Source: an uncultured Alteromonadaceae bacterium (GTDB lineage: Bacteria; Pseudomonadota; Gammaproteobacteria; Enterobacterales; Alteromonadaceae). From it: a stretch of DNA of 64,000 nt. Numbering within the stretch: the first letter of the stretch is position 1; every line of letters starts with the position of its first letter. The stretch covers positions 62,001-126,000 of the forward strand of contig CANLWS010000001.1 in the NCBI GenBank assembly GCA_947494925.1. The letters run 5' to 3'. Under the pieces are notes generated by a model. The model saw nothing but the letters and a program-made list of their open reading frames with translations. It did not search any database and was not told the origin of the DNA. This document shows, in pieces, positions 9,279 to 18,055 of the stretch. A program made the position numbers and the translations under genes.

Positions 9279-9391
9279 ATTTATTGGGCACTTTATTCAC
9301 TTTTTATAGCAAATTAGACTTCTCCTATCGAAATTTTTGTGCGATCTCCGGTTATCTCAAGCAGGCACCGGAAAATACTAGGAGAAAGTAG

Positions 9392-10333
9392 GTGAACACA
9401 GCAGGCACAAACGTAGACAACGTATTATATGACCCATTGACCAAGGCACGTGAATTACCTTTGCCATCCCGCGAATCCATGCTTAACAGAGCACCTTCAG
9501 TTAAACGCTTCTGGGAAGATAATAACGAACTGCTAGTAGACGCATGGCGCGCTTGGGAGGCCACTGATGAATCACCGAGTATAATTTCAGGTAGCTCGTT
9601 GCTCGATGCAAAGATGCGCGACACAGTCGGAAAAGCCTGGCAGGATCCAAGCACAGAAATAGCAGTCGAAGACTTATGGCAAGAAATATCTCCCAAGGTA
9701 TTTCAGGCTCAGTTCTTTGATCCAGAAAGCCTGTTTGAATTACGGGAGTATTTGAAATCAGTTGCCGATTCAGGTATTCCCACCCGTCCTCCCTACGGTA
9801 TTGCCTTGAACCGATATGGTGCCATGCTCGACCCCCGTTCAGTAGGATATTTAGCCGCCCCCGGGTTTCAGTCTTTTTATCGTGAACTGATGGATAGGTA
9901 CATGCGGCCCATTGCACGGCTGCTTTTCCCGGGTGTAATAGGTTACGATAATCAAACTTTCGGATTCTCAATTCAGTACCAGACGGGGATGGACACTTCA
10001 CTTCAGCCCCATACAGATGCCAGTGCCGCTACGCTGAATATTAATATGAATCTGCCGGATGAAACCTATACAGGTTCGGAAGTGGATTTCTATGACAAAG
10101 AAACAGGCAAGGTTAACCGCGTTGCCTTCAAACCCGGCACCGCAATAATTCACAGAGGTCATGTGCCTCATGCTGCCCAGCCCATCACCAGCGGAACCCG
10201 CAGTAATATGGTGCTATGGCTATACGGAGACCGAATGCAAATTCCAACACAAGGCATCGATGTAGAGCCAGTGGACGCTTGCCAACGCTGGACAGTACCC
10301 ACAGTCAAGGCTGATAGCTATGCTCCGTTTTAA
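9392..10333 (+). CDS. Fe(II)/2-oxoglutarate-dependent dioxygenase-like protein
   Basis: A 313-residue protein whose C-terminal half is a double-stranded beta-helix. It shows an HxD pair in LQPHTDASAATLNINMNL, a distal His in IIHRGHVPHAAQPI and a following Arg in TSGTRSNMVLWLYGD, the HxD...H...R set of prolyl-hydroxylase-like 2OG oxygenases. The start is GTG with AGGAG eight bases upstream. It probably hydroxylates a peptide or small molecule in the cytoplasm. It lies downstream of the LysR gene with a copy of the LysR-site candidate in its promoter region. Substrate unknown. Confidence 0.82.
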   Translation: MNTAGTNVDNVLYDPLTKARELPLPSRESMLNRAPSVKRFWEDNNELLVDAWRAWEATDESPSIISGSSLLDAKMRDTVGKAWQDPSTEIAVEDLWQEISPKVFQAQFFDPESLFELREYLKSVADSGIPTRPPYGIALNRYGAMLDPRSVGYLAAPGFQSFYRELMDRYMRPIARLLFPGVIGYDNQTFGFSIQYQTGMDTSLQPHTDASAATLNINMNLPDETYTGSEVDFYDKETGKVNRVAFKPGTAIIHRGHVPHAAQPITSGTRSNMVLWLYGDRMQIPTQGIDVEPVDACQRWTVPTVKADSYAPF

Positions 10334-10541
10334 ATACAGAACTGAAATAACTAAAAGGACTATTTGAAAGTGTAAGTTTTCTGGATCAACCTTTTTGTGG
10401 CTGACTCATTAGGCTGCTGTCCACAAGGAGCAATTCAGTTTGACTGAGGGGCAGAGAAACCCAGCCAGTGATTCGATACCAAATTGCCACGCCACAATTT
10501 TTCTCACTTTTTGTTGATCTATTTCAACTAACCTTTATAAT

Positions 10542-10576
10542 TTTCAGAAATTACTGAAACTTTAGAAGGTTCTGAA
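10542..10576. promoter_or_regulatory. Tandem imperfect palindromes before the GbsR-like gene
   Basis: Two related dyads lie head to tail 18 bp apart: TTCAGAAATTACTGAA (10543-10558) and TTTAGAAGGTTCTGAA (10561-10576). The second overlaps the AAGG ribosome-binding sequence and ends 2 bp before the GTG start. This placement fits autorepression by the GbsR/MarR protein. Confidence 0.45.
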
Positions 10577-10578
10577 TT

Positions 10579-11124
10579 GTGAAGATGACACCTATGATCG
10601 AATCATTTGTGATGCACTTCGGTGAAATGGGCAGCCGTTGGGGCTTCAATCGCACTGTTGGGCAAATGTATGCCTTGTTGGTGGTTAGCGATGAAGCGCT
10701 TAGCGCCAATGAAATTGCCGAAGCACTGAGTATCTCCCGTGGCAATGTCAGCATGGGGTTAAAAGAGCTTCAGTCATGGCGTTTAGTACAACAATTTCAT
10801 AAGCCAGGTGACCGTAAGGACTATTTCCAGTCTTTGGGCAGCATCTGGGATATGGCGCAGAAAGTGCTCGAAGAGCGACGCAAGCGAGAAGTGGACCCTA
10901 CCCTAAGTCTAATCCGCGACATCCTGCTGGATTCCCCGGCAAACGAAAGCGAAGAATATGCTCAGCAGCGACTCACTGAAATTCATGACCTGTTGGAGAA
11001 TGTCACCAAATGGAGTGACGAGCTTCAACGCATGAGTCCTGACAAACTCAGTACCTTGATGAAGTTAGGATCAGGTGTTGGCAAAGTGCTGGACATCAAA
11101 GACAAGCTTATGAACCAAAAATAA
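10579..11124 (+). CDS. GbsR/MarR-family transcriptional regulator
   Basis: A 181-residue winged-helix protein of the GbsR branch (FVMHFGEMGSRWGFNRTVGQMYALL, LSANEIAEALSISRGNVSMGLKEL). The recognition helix is near residues 55-70 and the C-terminal part is helical, as expected for dimerisation. The start is GTG at 10579; an internal ATG at 10585 is the alternative. It lies 75 bp upstream of cydA on the same strand, so it may regulate the bd oxidase. Known GbsR proteins answer to choline or betaine; the ligand here is unknown. Confidence 0.88.
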   Translation: MKMTPMIESFVMHFGEMGSRWGFNRTVGQMYALLVVSDEALSANEIAEALSISRGNVSMGLKELQSWRLVQQFHKPGDRKDYFQSLGSIWDMAQKVLEERRKREVDPTLSLIRDILLDSPANESEEYAQQRLTEIHDLLENVTKWSDELQRMSPDKLSTLMKLGSGVGKVLDIKDKLMNQK

Positions 11125-11199
11125 TAAAAGATACATTCATAACGAGAAGCAATAAGTAAGGAGCGTTTTTTTTAATTTTTTGCCATTAAGAGGTCAATC

Positions 11200-12576
11200 A
11201 TGGCGGATGTATTTCTATTATCACGATTGCAGTTTGCAGCCAATATCAGCTTTCATATATTGTTCCCAACCATAACAATAGCGCTGGCTTGGCTGCTTTT
11301 TTATTTTAAGCTCAGATTCAACCTTTCCGGGCATCCTGTATGGATGCGTATTTACCGGTTTTGGGTGAAAGTCTTTGCGTTAACCTTTGCATTGGGTGTT
11401 GTCAGTGGCATCACCATGTCTTTCCAATTTGGTACCAACTGGCCAGGCTTTATGGAAACAGTCGGCAACATAGCTGGACCATTACTGGGCTACGAGGTAC
11501 TCACTGCATTTTTCCTGGAAGCAACTTTTCTGGGCATAATGTTGTTTGGTATCAACAAGGTTAAACCCTGGATTCATACCACAGCGACACTACTAGTTGC
11601 CCTGAGTACTACACTGTCAGCTTTTTGGATACTGGCTCTCAATTCCTGGATGCAAACTCCCACAGGATTTGAAATGATTGATGGTGTGGCGCATGCCAAA
11701 GATTGGTCCGCCATTATATTTAATCCTTCTTTTCCTTATCGACTGAGCCATATGTTGCTGGCTTCGGGTTTGACCGCATGCTTTTTGGTTGCGGGCATTT
11801 CTGCCTACCGACTTAAGCGTGGTGATGATAAAAAGGCCCCCAGGATCGCCCTAAAAACCGCCTTACTTATTGCTGCTATTTTAACTCCTATGCAAGTATT
11901 CGTTGGTGACTTGCATGGCTTGAATACGCTTGAACATCAGCCTCAAAAAATCGCGGCGATGGAAGGCGTGTGGGAAACCGAAAAAGGTGCGCCTTTGCTG
12001 TTGTTTGCTGTGCCTGATGAAGAACAGCGTACCAATCATTTTGAAATCGCCATACCCAAGTTGGCCAGTATTATTCTCACTCACGATCCGGAAGGCGAAA
12101 TCAAAGGGCTCAATGAGTTCAAGGGCGAACATCCCCCTGTGGCCCCGGTATTTTATGCTTTCAGAATTATGGTGGGATTGGGCATGCTGATGCTGGCTGT
12201 TTCCTGGTTGGGTAGCGCGCTGCTGTTTAAACATGACCGCTTACCCAGATGGTTGCTTAGTCTGTTGGTTGGTATGAGTTTCTCAGGATGGTTGGCCACA
12301 TTGGCAGGCTGGTATGTCACCGAAATTGGCCGTCAGCCATATCTGGTTTCCGGTGTGCTGAAAACCGCCGATGCGGTGACAGACATTGCCCCTGACAATG
12401 TTTTGTTTAGTCTTATTCTCTACCTGACAGTGTATTCAGCCTTGCTGGTCGCTTACGTGAGAACATTATTTTTGATGGCAAGACGCTCCGTGGAAATAGA
12501 AGAAATTCAACCGGAGGAACACACAAGGCCTCGCTGCCCTTTACCCTCTGTCCAGACTGAAGGAGCAAACCTATGA
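11200..12576 (+). CDS. cydA: Cytochrome bd-type ubiquinol oxidase subunit I (CydA/CioA)
   Basis: A 458-residue multi-helix membrane protein carrying the haem subunit of a bd oxidase. It contains SRLQFAANISFHILFPTITI with the N-terminal haem-ligand His, a second His in YRLSHMLLASGL, the haem-b Met in FRIMVGLGMLM, the quinone-loop sequence GDLHGLNTLEHQPQKIAAMEG, and GWYVTEIGRQPY. It is shorter than the roughly 520-residue E. coli CydA, so it has the short Q-loop of the CIO (cyanide-insensitive) branch. GAGG precedes the ATG by about seven bases. Its stop overlaps the cydB start (ATGA). Confidence 0.95.
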   Translation: MADVFLLSRLQFAANISFHILFPTITIALAWLLFYFKLRFNLSGHPVWMRIYRFWVKVFALTFALGVVSGITMSFQFGTNWPGFMETVGNIAGPLLGYEVLTAFFLEATFLGIMLFGINKVKPWIHTTATLLVALSTTLSAFWILALNSWMQTPTGFEMIDGVAHAKDWSAIIFNPSFPYRLSHMLLASGLTACFLVAGISAYRLKRGDDKKAPRIALKTALLIAAILTPMQVFVGDLHGLNTLEHQPQKIAAMEGVWETEKGAPLLLFAVPDEEQRTNHFEIAIPKLASIILTHDPEGEIKGLNEFKGEHPPVAPVFYAFRIMVGLGMLMLAVSWLGSALLFKHDRLPRWLLSLLVGMSFSGWLATLAGWYVTEIGRQPYLVSGVLKTADAVTDIAPDNVLFSLILYLTVYSALLVAYVRTLFLMARRSVEIEEIQPEEHTRPRCPLPSVQTEGANL

Positions 12577-13571
12577 TTGCCGATAACGATTTGGCTACCA
12601 TCTTCGCTGCGCTAATGGCTTTTTCAGTGCTGATGTATGCGATTCTGGATGGCTACGACTTAGGGGTGGGAATGCTGCTGCCCATGGGTAATGAAAACCA
12701 TCGCGACCAGATGATTGCATCCATCGGCCCATTCTGGGACGCCAATGAAACCTGGCTTGTGCTTGCCGTAGGTTTGTTGCTAATCGCCTTTCCTGCCGCT
12801 CACAATATTATTCTTAAAGAGTTGTATTTGCCCACAGCTATCATGTTGGTCGGGCTGATATTACGGGGTGTTGCTTTTGATTTTAGAGCGAAAGTGGCCC
12901 AAGGTCGAAAACGTACCTGGGATTACCTGTTCAAGATTGGTTCTTTTACGGCGGCCGCAAGTCAGGGGTTTATGCTCGGCGCTTATGTTGTTGGATTCCA
13001 GGAGGGCTGGTTCGCGACATTGTTCTCGTTGTTAAGTGCATTGGGGGTGACCATGGCTTATAGCCTTATCGGGGCAGCCTGGCTCATTATGAAAAGCGAA
13101 GATCAGTTGCAACTTAAGGCAGTAAGGTGGTCACGCAACGCTGGCAGATTTTGCCTGGTGGGGATCATTGCGGTTTGTATTGCCAACCCCTTGGTGAATA
13201 GTTTTGTGCTTGAACGATGGACCCAGCTACCCTGGGCATTTTTCATTGCATCAATTCCTGCAGTTTGCTTTATGTTGTTTGTCATAGGAGATCAGGTGCT
13301 GAAGCGTTTGCCACTTCAAGACGACGCAGGCTGTTGGCTGCCCTTTGTGATGACACTCATCCTTTTCACTTTCTGTTTCGCTGGTTTAGCCATCAGTTTC
13401 TACCCTTATGTGGTACCCGGTGAATTGACTATCTGGCAAGCCGCAAGCGCTCCAGAATCCTTGCGCTTCATGCTTTACGGTGCCCTAGTGGTGATCCCCT
13501 GTATCTTTGCGTACACTGTTTTTGCTTATCGCGTATTCTGGGGAAAGGTTGCAGAGTTGCGGTACTACTAA
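12573..13571 (+). CDS. cydB: Cytochrome bd-type ubiquinol oxidase subunit II (CydB/CioB)
   Basis: A 332-residue multi-pass inner-membrane protein. It starts with the family signature FSVLMYAILDGYDLGVGMLLP and continues with SIGPFWDANETWLVLAVG. With CydA it forms the terminal oxidase that reduces O2 using quinol, with high oxygen affinity. It overlaps cydA by 4 bp, so translation is coupled. I found no recognisable CydX-type small subunit after it; the only reading frame there encodes seven residues. Confidence 0.95.
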   Translation: MIADNDLATIFAALMAFSVLMYAILDGYDLGVGMLLPMGNENHRDQMIASIGPFWDANETWLVLAVGLLLIAFPAAHNIILKELYLPTAIMLVGLILRGVAFDFRAKVAQGRKRTWDYLFKIGSFTAAASQGFMLGAYVVGFQEGWFATLFSLLSALGVTMAYSLIGAAWLIMKSEDQLQLKAVRWSRNAGRFCLVGIIAVCIANPLVNSFVLERWTQLPWAFFIASIPAVCFMLFVIGDQVLKRLPLQDDAGCWLPFVMTLILFTFCFAGLAISFYPYVVPGELTIWQAASAPESLRFMLYGALVVIPCIFAYTVFAYRVFWGKVAELRYY

Positions 13572-13599
13572 GTTGCGTTATGGCTAATTTGTGTTCACA

Positions 13600-13632
13600 G
13601 TGAACCTACGCAAAATAAAACGCGAGGTTCAC
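13600..13632 (+). promoter_or_regulatory. Hairpin enclosing the ribosome-binding site of the next gene
   Basis: GTGAACCTaCGC (13600-13611) can pair with GCGAGGTTCAC (13622-13632) with one bulged A and a 10-base A-rich loop. The GAGG that serves the ATG at 13634 lies inside the 3' arm. The 5' arm also forms a palindrome with GTTCAC at 13593-13598, a competing structure or DNA operator. Confidence 0.5.
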
Positions 13633-13633
13633 T

Positions 13634-14023
13634 ATGTTCAAATTCACTGCATTACTGTTCTTTTTTGTCAGCTTGTCTGTTTCAGGTCAAGACACTACCA
13701 GCGCCACCAGTCTGGCTGATGGCGTAGTAAAAAAAGTCGGCCAGGACAAACTTCAGGCCTGGGACGATACGGCTAAAAAATGGGTTACCCTTGAGCAGTT
13801 CTGGTTAAACTTTGCCAAGCGCGAAGGTGGGTTGACCTGGGAGCGGAGCACCACCTACCCTGAGTACGACAAAGTGAAAGAGTTCGACACCTTCATGGTT
13901 GAAACGTCAAAAGGTCCCTGTTTGATGCAATTCTTCCATTCTCGTTGGCGCCGCGCCAACGATGTGCAGCGTTGGGACGATACCTTTAACGAATACAAAG
14001 GTTGTCCTTACGTATTTGATTAG
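13634..14023 (+). CDS. Small secreted protein of unknown function
   Basis: A 129-residue protein with a clear signal peptide (MFKFTALLFFFVSLSVSGQ, cleavage after about residue 18). The mature part is rich in Trp, Asp and Lys (QAWDDTAKKWVTLEQFWLNFAKREGGLTW) and has two cysteines, in GPCLMQFFHSRW and YKGCPYVFD, that could form a disulfide in the periplasm. No family recognised. It follows cydB by 62 bp but is separated from it by a hairpin. Confidence 0.72.
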   Translation: MFKFTALLFFFVSLSVSGQDTTSATSLADGVVKKVGQDKLQAWDDTAKKWVTLEQFWLNFAKREGGLTWERSTTYPEYDKVKEFDTFMVETSKGPCLMQFFHSRWRRANDVQRWDDTFNEYKGCPYVFD

Positions 14024-14107
14024 CCTTCTGTTTGCTGATCGCATACGTATTCAGTTTATTCCTGCAAAACACACATTAGAATAAAGAGTTATTCAGATTG
14101 GAGATCA

Positions 14108-15088
14108 TTGAGTCAAATGAAAGTATTACCTTTAGACACTCATTTACCTGGCGTCAGCACACTTTCTTACGGTTGTATGGGGCTGGGAGGCGGCTGGAAC
14201 GACAATCCTGTCAGCCAGGAATTGGTGCAGCAGACCCATGATATTGTCGATGTAGTCATTGGCAGCGGGATCAACTTTTTCGATCATGCCGACATTTATA
14301 CGATGGGAAAAGCGGAAGAAGTATTTGGCCGCGTACTGGCTGAACGTCCTGAATTGCGCGGATCAATATATCTGCAATCCAAGTGCGGGATCCGCTTTGA
14401 AGACGGACAAGGACCTAATCGCTACGATTTTTCAGCCCAGTGGATTGAAGACTCAGTAAACGGCATTCTGCGCCGTCTGCAAACTGACTATCTGGATATA
14501 CTGTTATTACACAGACCAGATCCATTAATGGAAGCTGATGAAGTCGCAGGTGCTTTTGAAAAGCTCAAATCCTCCGGCAAGGTCCGTCATTTCGGTGTTT
14601 CGAATATGCAGGGACAGCAAATGCAATTTTTGCAACGCGCTTTGGATATGCCATTGGTTGCTAATCAACTAGAGATGAGCTTACAGCATCACGGCTGGCT
14701 CGATGAGAGTATTTGCGTCAATAACGACGATGGCAAAGCCTGGAATTTTGCGCCTGGTACACTGGAATATTGCCAGATGAATAATGTTCAGATCCAGTCC
14801 TGGAGCAGCTTGTGTCGCGGGATTTATTCTGGCAGAGATGTCAGCAACGAGTCCGGGGCAACCCAGCAAACAGCGCAACTTGTTAGTAGGCTTGCTGCCG
14901 AGTATGGCGTGTCTCCAGAAGCGATATTGTTGGCGTTTTTACGCCGTCACCCGGCCAGTATTCAGCCGGTAATCGGCACCACCAATCTGGACAGGATCAA
15001 AGCCTGTCAGCAGGCGACTGACATTACCTTGTCTCGTGAACATTGGTATTCGCTTTACGTCACAGCGCGGGGACAAAATGTCCCTTAG
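14108..15088 (+). CDS. Aldo/keto reductase (YdhF-like)
   Basis: A 326-residue TIM-barrel oxidoreductase. The catalytic tetrad can be followed: Asp and Tyr in NFFDHADIYTMGKAEEVFG, Lys in IYLQSKCGI, and His in DILLLHRPDPL. The overall sequence resembles E. coli YdhF. It should reduce carbonyls with NADPH in the cytoplasm. The start is TTG at 14108 (GGAG four bases upstream) or ATG at 14117, where GGAG is 13 bases away; the protein differs by three residues only. Confidence 0.92.
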   Translation: MSQMKVLPLDTHLPGVSTLSYGCMGLGGGWNDNPVSQELVQQTHDIVDVVIGSGINFFDHADIYTMGKAEEVFGRVLAERPELRGSIYLQSKCGIRFEDGQGPNRYDFSAQWIEDSVNGILRRLQTDYLDILLLHRPDPLMEADEVAGAFEKLKSSGKVRHFGVSNMQGQQMQFLQRALDMPLVANQLEMSLQHHGWLDESICVNNDDGKAWNFAPGTLEYCQMNNVQIQSWSSLCRGIYSGRDVSNESGATQQTAQLVSRLAAEYGVSPEAILLAFLRRHPASIQPVIGTTNLDRIKACQQATDITLSREHWYSLYVTARGQNVP

Positions 15089-15131
15089 CGATTTATTTCT
15101 TTTTCTCTGACATTAACACTGGGCAATCATT

Positions 15132-17210
15132 GTGAATAAACGTTTCTTAACACTGGCGGTCCCTGTTCTTATCGCATTGGGTTGTTCGCCCAAGCCTGAA
15201 CAGGTCGCAGCTCCAACAGCTGAACAACTCAAGCCGATCGAAGCACCGGAAATATACGCTGATTACCTGAACCGCGATATTCGTGACGACATGTTTTATT
15301 TTGTGTTGCCAGATCGTTTTCACAATGGCAACCCAGATAATGACAATGGCTCCAAAACCATTGCTATCTCACAAGGAGGCTATGATCCCACTTCAAAATG
15401 GCATTTTCATGGTGGAGATATGCAGGGCTTGGAGAAAAAGCTCGATTATCTGAAAGGCATGGGGATCACTGCTATCTGGATGACGCCTATTCTGCGTAAC
15501 CGTGCGATGCAAGGCAGCAGTTCTGCCAGTCATGGCTACTGGATCCTTGATTTTACTCAAATTGATCCGCATTTTGGCAGCAACGATGATTTGAAAAGTT
15601 TAATCAGTGCGGCACACAAAAAAGGTATCAAGATTTTCTTCGATATCATTACCAATCATACCGCTGACGTAATTAAGTATGAGGAGTGTCACAATCCGGA
15701 TGGCAGCATGCAGTCAGGCAAGAACGAGTGTAAGTTCAAGTCTGCAGAACAGCTAGCATCGGGTGACAGCTATACTCCTTTTGTCCCAACTGGGGAAGAA
15801 AATCTCAAAACTCCGGCCTGGTTAAATGATCCCAAGTATTACAACAACCAGGGTGACAGCTTCTGGCAAGGCGAAAGCGCCATCAAAGGGGATTTTGTTG
15901 GATTGGACGATATTGATACGACTATGCCGGAAGTGGTGGATGGCTTTATAGATATTTATAGAAATATTATCAGCGAATTCAAGCCCGACGGCTTTCGTAT
16001 TGATACGGTAAAACATGTGGATTTGTCGTTCTGGCAGCAGTTCAGTCCAGCCATTGTCGATCACGCCAAGTCACTAGGCATTCCAAATTTCCATGTGTTT
16101 GGAGAAGTCTATTCCGGCAATCCGGAAGTGTTAAGCCGTTACACCACCAGCGGTAGAATGCCTTCTGTTCTGGATTTCGGGTTTCAGCATGCAGCTGCAG
16201 AAATATTTTACCGGGGCAATCATCCAGATGTTTTGCAGACACTGTTAGCAAATGATGATTATTATGCCGATCATGATAGTCAGGCAGATATTCTGATGAA
16301 CTTCCTGGGCAATCATGACATGGGTCGGACTGGCTTTTTTATCAACCAGGGCTTACCGGATATTCCCTCTCAAGAAAAGCTGCAACGCAGCATATTGTCC
16401 CATGCATTGATGTACTTATCCCGTGGTATTCCAGTGGTATATTACGGAGACGAACAAGGTTTTACCGGAGACGGCGGTGACGTTGCAGCAAGGGAAAACA
16501 TGTTTGCCTCCAAAGTAGATGAATACAACGACAATGATCTTCTGGGCACCAACCAGACGACTGCCGTTGAAAATTTTGATCAGTCACATCCCATATATCT
16601 GGCGATCAAGGAATTGGCAAAGCTGCGAATGCAACACAGCCCTTTGCGTTATGGGCAAACCCACCTGCGTTATCTGGAGCCTGAAAGCAAGGTGTTCGCC
16701 TTTTCCCGAATTGATTTGAACGATCCTGTTGATTACCTGATTGCATTTAATACTGATACTAAAACTCAGAAAATCCAGTTACCAAAAACAGCGACTGGCT
16801 ACCAGCAAATTTATGGCCAGCAGAGTGTAAAGGAAGGACCGGATACCCTTGAACTCACTTTGCCTGCCCTAAGTGTGACGGTACTGAAAAGCACAACAGC
16901 GATACCTCAAAATGGCATAAGCGATATCAAGGTAAGTAAAGTCACAATGACGGATGAACGGATTAAAATAGCCTATGACGTGGTTCTCGATAACCCTGGG
17001 AGCCTGTCGTTAATGTCTGTGAAAACCGAACTTCAAACGCCTGAGGATCAGCTTACACTTTTGTCAGAAGATCACGCTCCGCCCTATGCTGTTGTGGTGG
17101 ACAAAGAAAAGTTTGCCTCTTTGCATGGAACGGGATTGAAAGTCACCGTGACGCCCTACAATGGCCAGCCTAAGGTGTATACCCTGCCGATACCCGCTAC
17201 TTTTCAGTGA
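15132..17210 (+). CDS. Lipoprotein alpha-amylase family (GH13) glycoside hydrolase
   Basis: A 692-residue GH13 enzyme. The N-terminus (MNKRFLTLAVPVLIALGC) has a basic region, a hydrophobic core and a Cys at residue 18, so it is probably an outer-membrane or periplasmic lipoprotein. Conserved GH13 regions are present: DIITNHTAD (region I), GFRIDTVKH with the nucleophile Asp (II), HVFGEVYSG with the acid/base Glu (III), and FLGNHDMGR with the third Asp (IV). A C-terminal beta domain follows from about residue 480. It would cut alpha-glucans into maltodextrins. The start is GTG. The ROK kinase nearby could use the released sugar. Confidence 0.93.
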   Translation: MNKRFLTLAVPVLIALGCSPKPEQVAAPTAEQLKPIEAPEIYADYLNRDIRDDMFYFVLPDRFHNGNPDNDNGSKTIAISQGGYDPTSKWHFHGGDMQGLEKKLDYLKGMGITAIWMTPILRNRAMQGSSSASHGYWILDFTQIDPHFGSNDDLKSLISAAHKKGIKIFFDIITNHTADVIKYEECHNPDGSMQSGKNECKFKSAEQLASGDSYTPFVPTGEENLKTPAWLNDPKYYNNQGDSFWQGESAIKGDFVGLDDIDTTMPEVVDGFIDIYRNIISEFKPDGFRIDTVKHVDLSFWQQFSPAIVDHAKSLGIPNFHVFGEVYSGNPEVLSRYTTSGRMPSVLDFGFQHAAAEIFYRGNHPDVLQTLLANDDYYADHDSQADILMNFLGNHDMGRTGFFINQGLPDIPSQEKLQRSILSHALMYLSRGIPVVYYGDEQGFTGDGGDVAARENMFASKVDEYNDNDLLGTNQTTAVENFDQSHPIYLAIKELAKLRMQHSPLRYGQTHLRYLEPESKVFAFSRIDLNDPVDYLIAFNTDTKTQKIQLPKTATGYQQIYGQQSVKEGPDTLELTLPALSVTVLKSTTAIPQNGISDIKVSKVTMTDERIKIAYDVVLDNPGSLSLMSVKTELQTPEDQLTLLSEDHAPPYAVVVDKEKFASLHGTGLKVTVTPYNGQPKVYTLPIPATFQ

Positions 17211-17341
17211 GCAGACATAGTTAAGACCCAGCGCAAAACTACCACAATAAGTATCGAGCTTAAGGCGTCGGTATTTGTTTAGTTTTTGTGCTGGGCCGTA
17301 TACTCAGTCTATTCTCATCATAAGCAGAAAAAGAATATTGA

Positions 17342-18055
17342 ATGAAGCAGCTTCTAGCCAAAATTCTGTTGGCCCCCATATTAGTCGCGCAAGGGATTTA
17401 CGTAAGACGAACCATAGTTAGATTACCTGAAGCAGCTGGCCCAAGAACAGGAATCACGGGCTTCGGACCGGTCCTTAAATTGCTGATCCTCGGCGACTCT
17501 GCAGCTGCTGGTGTGGGCGTTTCATCCCAGAAAGATGCACTGGCCGGGCAAGTCGCCAGGCAATTGAGCAATGATTTCGAAATTCACTGGACTTTGTTTG
17601 CCAGGACAGGTGAGACAACTGAGTCAGTCAGTGTGGGGCTCCAGCAGTCAGACCTTGCGGATTTTGACGTAGTTTTAATTTCACTGGGTGTGAATGATTC
17701 CACTGCCGGAAAATCGAGGCAAACCTTTGTAAAGCAAACAAAAGCGTTGATAGGTCAGATTAAAAGTCAACTTGGTGCAACACAAATTATATTCAGCAGC
17801 CTACCTCCAATGGGATCTTTTCCCGCCCTTCCCCACCCTCTGCGCTGGTTTCTGGGTCTGCAGAGCTCTGATTTAGATAACGCACTTATTCGCCTCACAG
17901 AAGAACATAATTGTCATTACCTTGAGCTGGATTTGACCCCAGATCCGGCCTTAATTGCAGAAGACGGGTTTCACCCAGGAGCTGAGGTTTACGCTATTTG
18001 GGGGCAACGCGCAGCGGCACTCATCAAACAATTATATTTGCCTGCTCATTCCTGA
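17342..18055 (+). CDS. SGNH/GDSL-type hydrolase (esterase or lipase)
   Basis: A 237-residue SGNH hydrolase. Block I is LLILGDSAAAGVGV with the catalytic Ser (about residue 55), block III is SLGVND with Asn, and block V is DGFHPG with the Asp-His pair. A short hydrophobic N-terminus (AKILLAPILVAQGIYV) could be a membrane anchor or signal. It is expected to hydrolyse an ester or thioester, substrate unknown. Its 3' end overlaps the convergent ROK kinase gene by 10 bp. The ribosome-binding site is weak. Confidence 0.9.
   Translation: MKQLLAKILLAPILVAQGIYVRRTIVRLPEAAGPRTGITGFGPVLKLLILGDSAAAGVGVSSQKDALAGQVARQLSNDFEIHWTLFARTGETTESVSVGLQQSDLADFDVVLISLGVNDSTAGKSRQTFVKQTKALIGQIKSQLGATQIIFSSLPPMGSFPALPHPLRWFLGLQSSDLDNALIRLTEEHNCHYLELDLTPDPALIAEDGFHPGAEVYAIWGQRAAALIKQLYLPAHS

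Noticed and set aside
9034-9391. Overlapping plus-strand frames of 70-75 codons after the LysR gene
   Set aside because: They overlap the LysR 3' end in another frame, have no ribosome-binding sequence, and the products look random.
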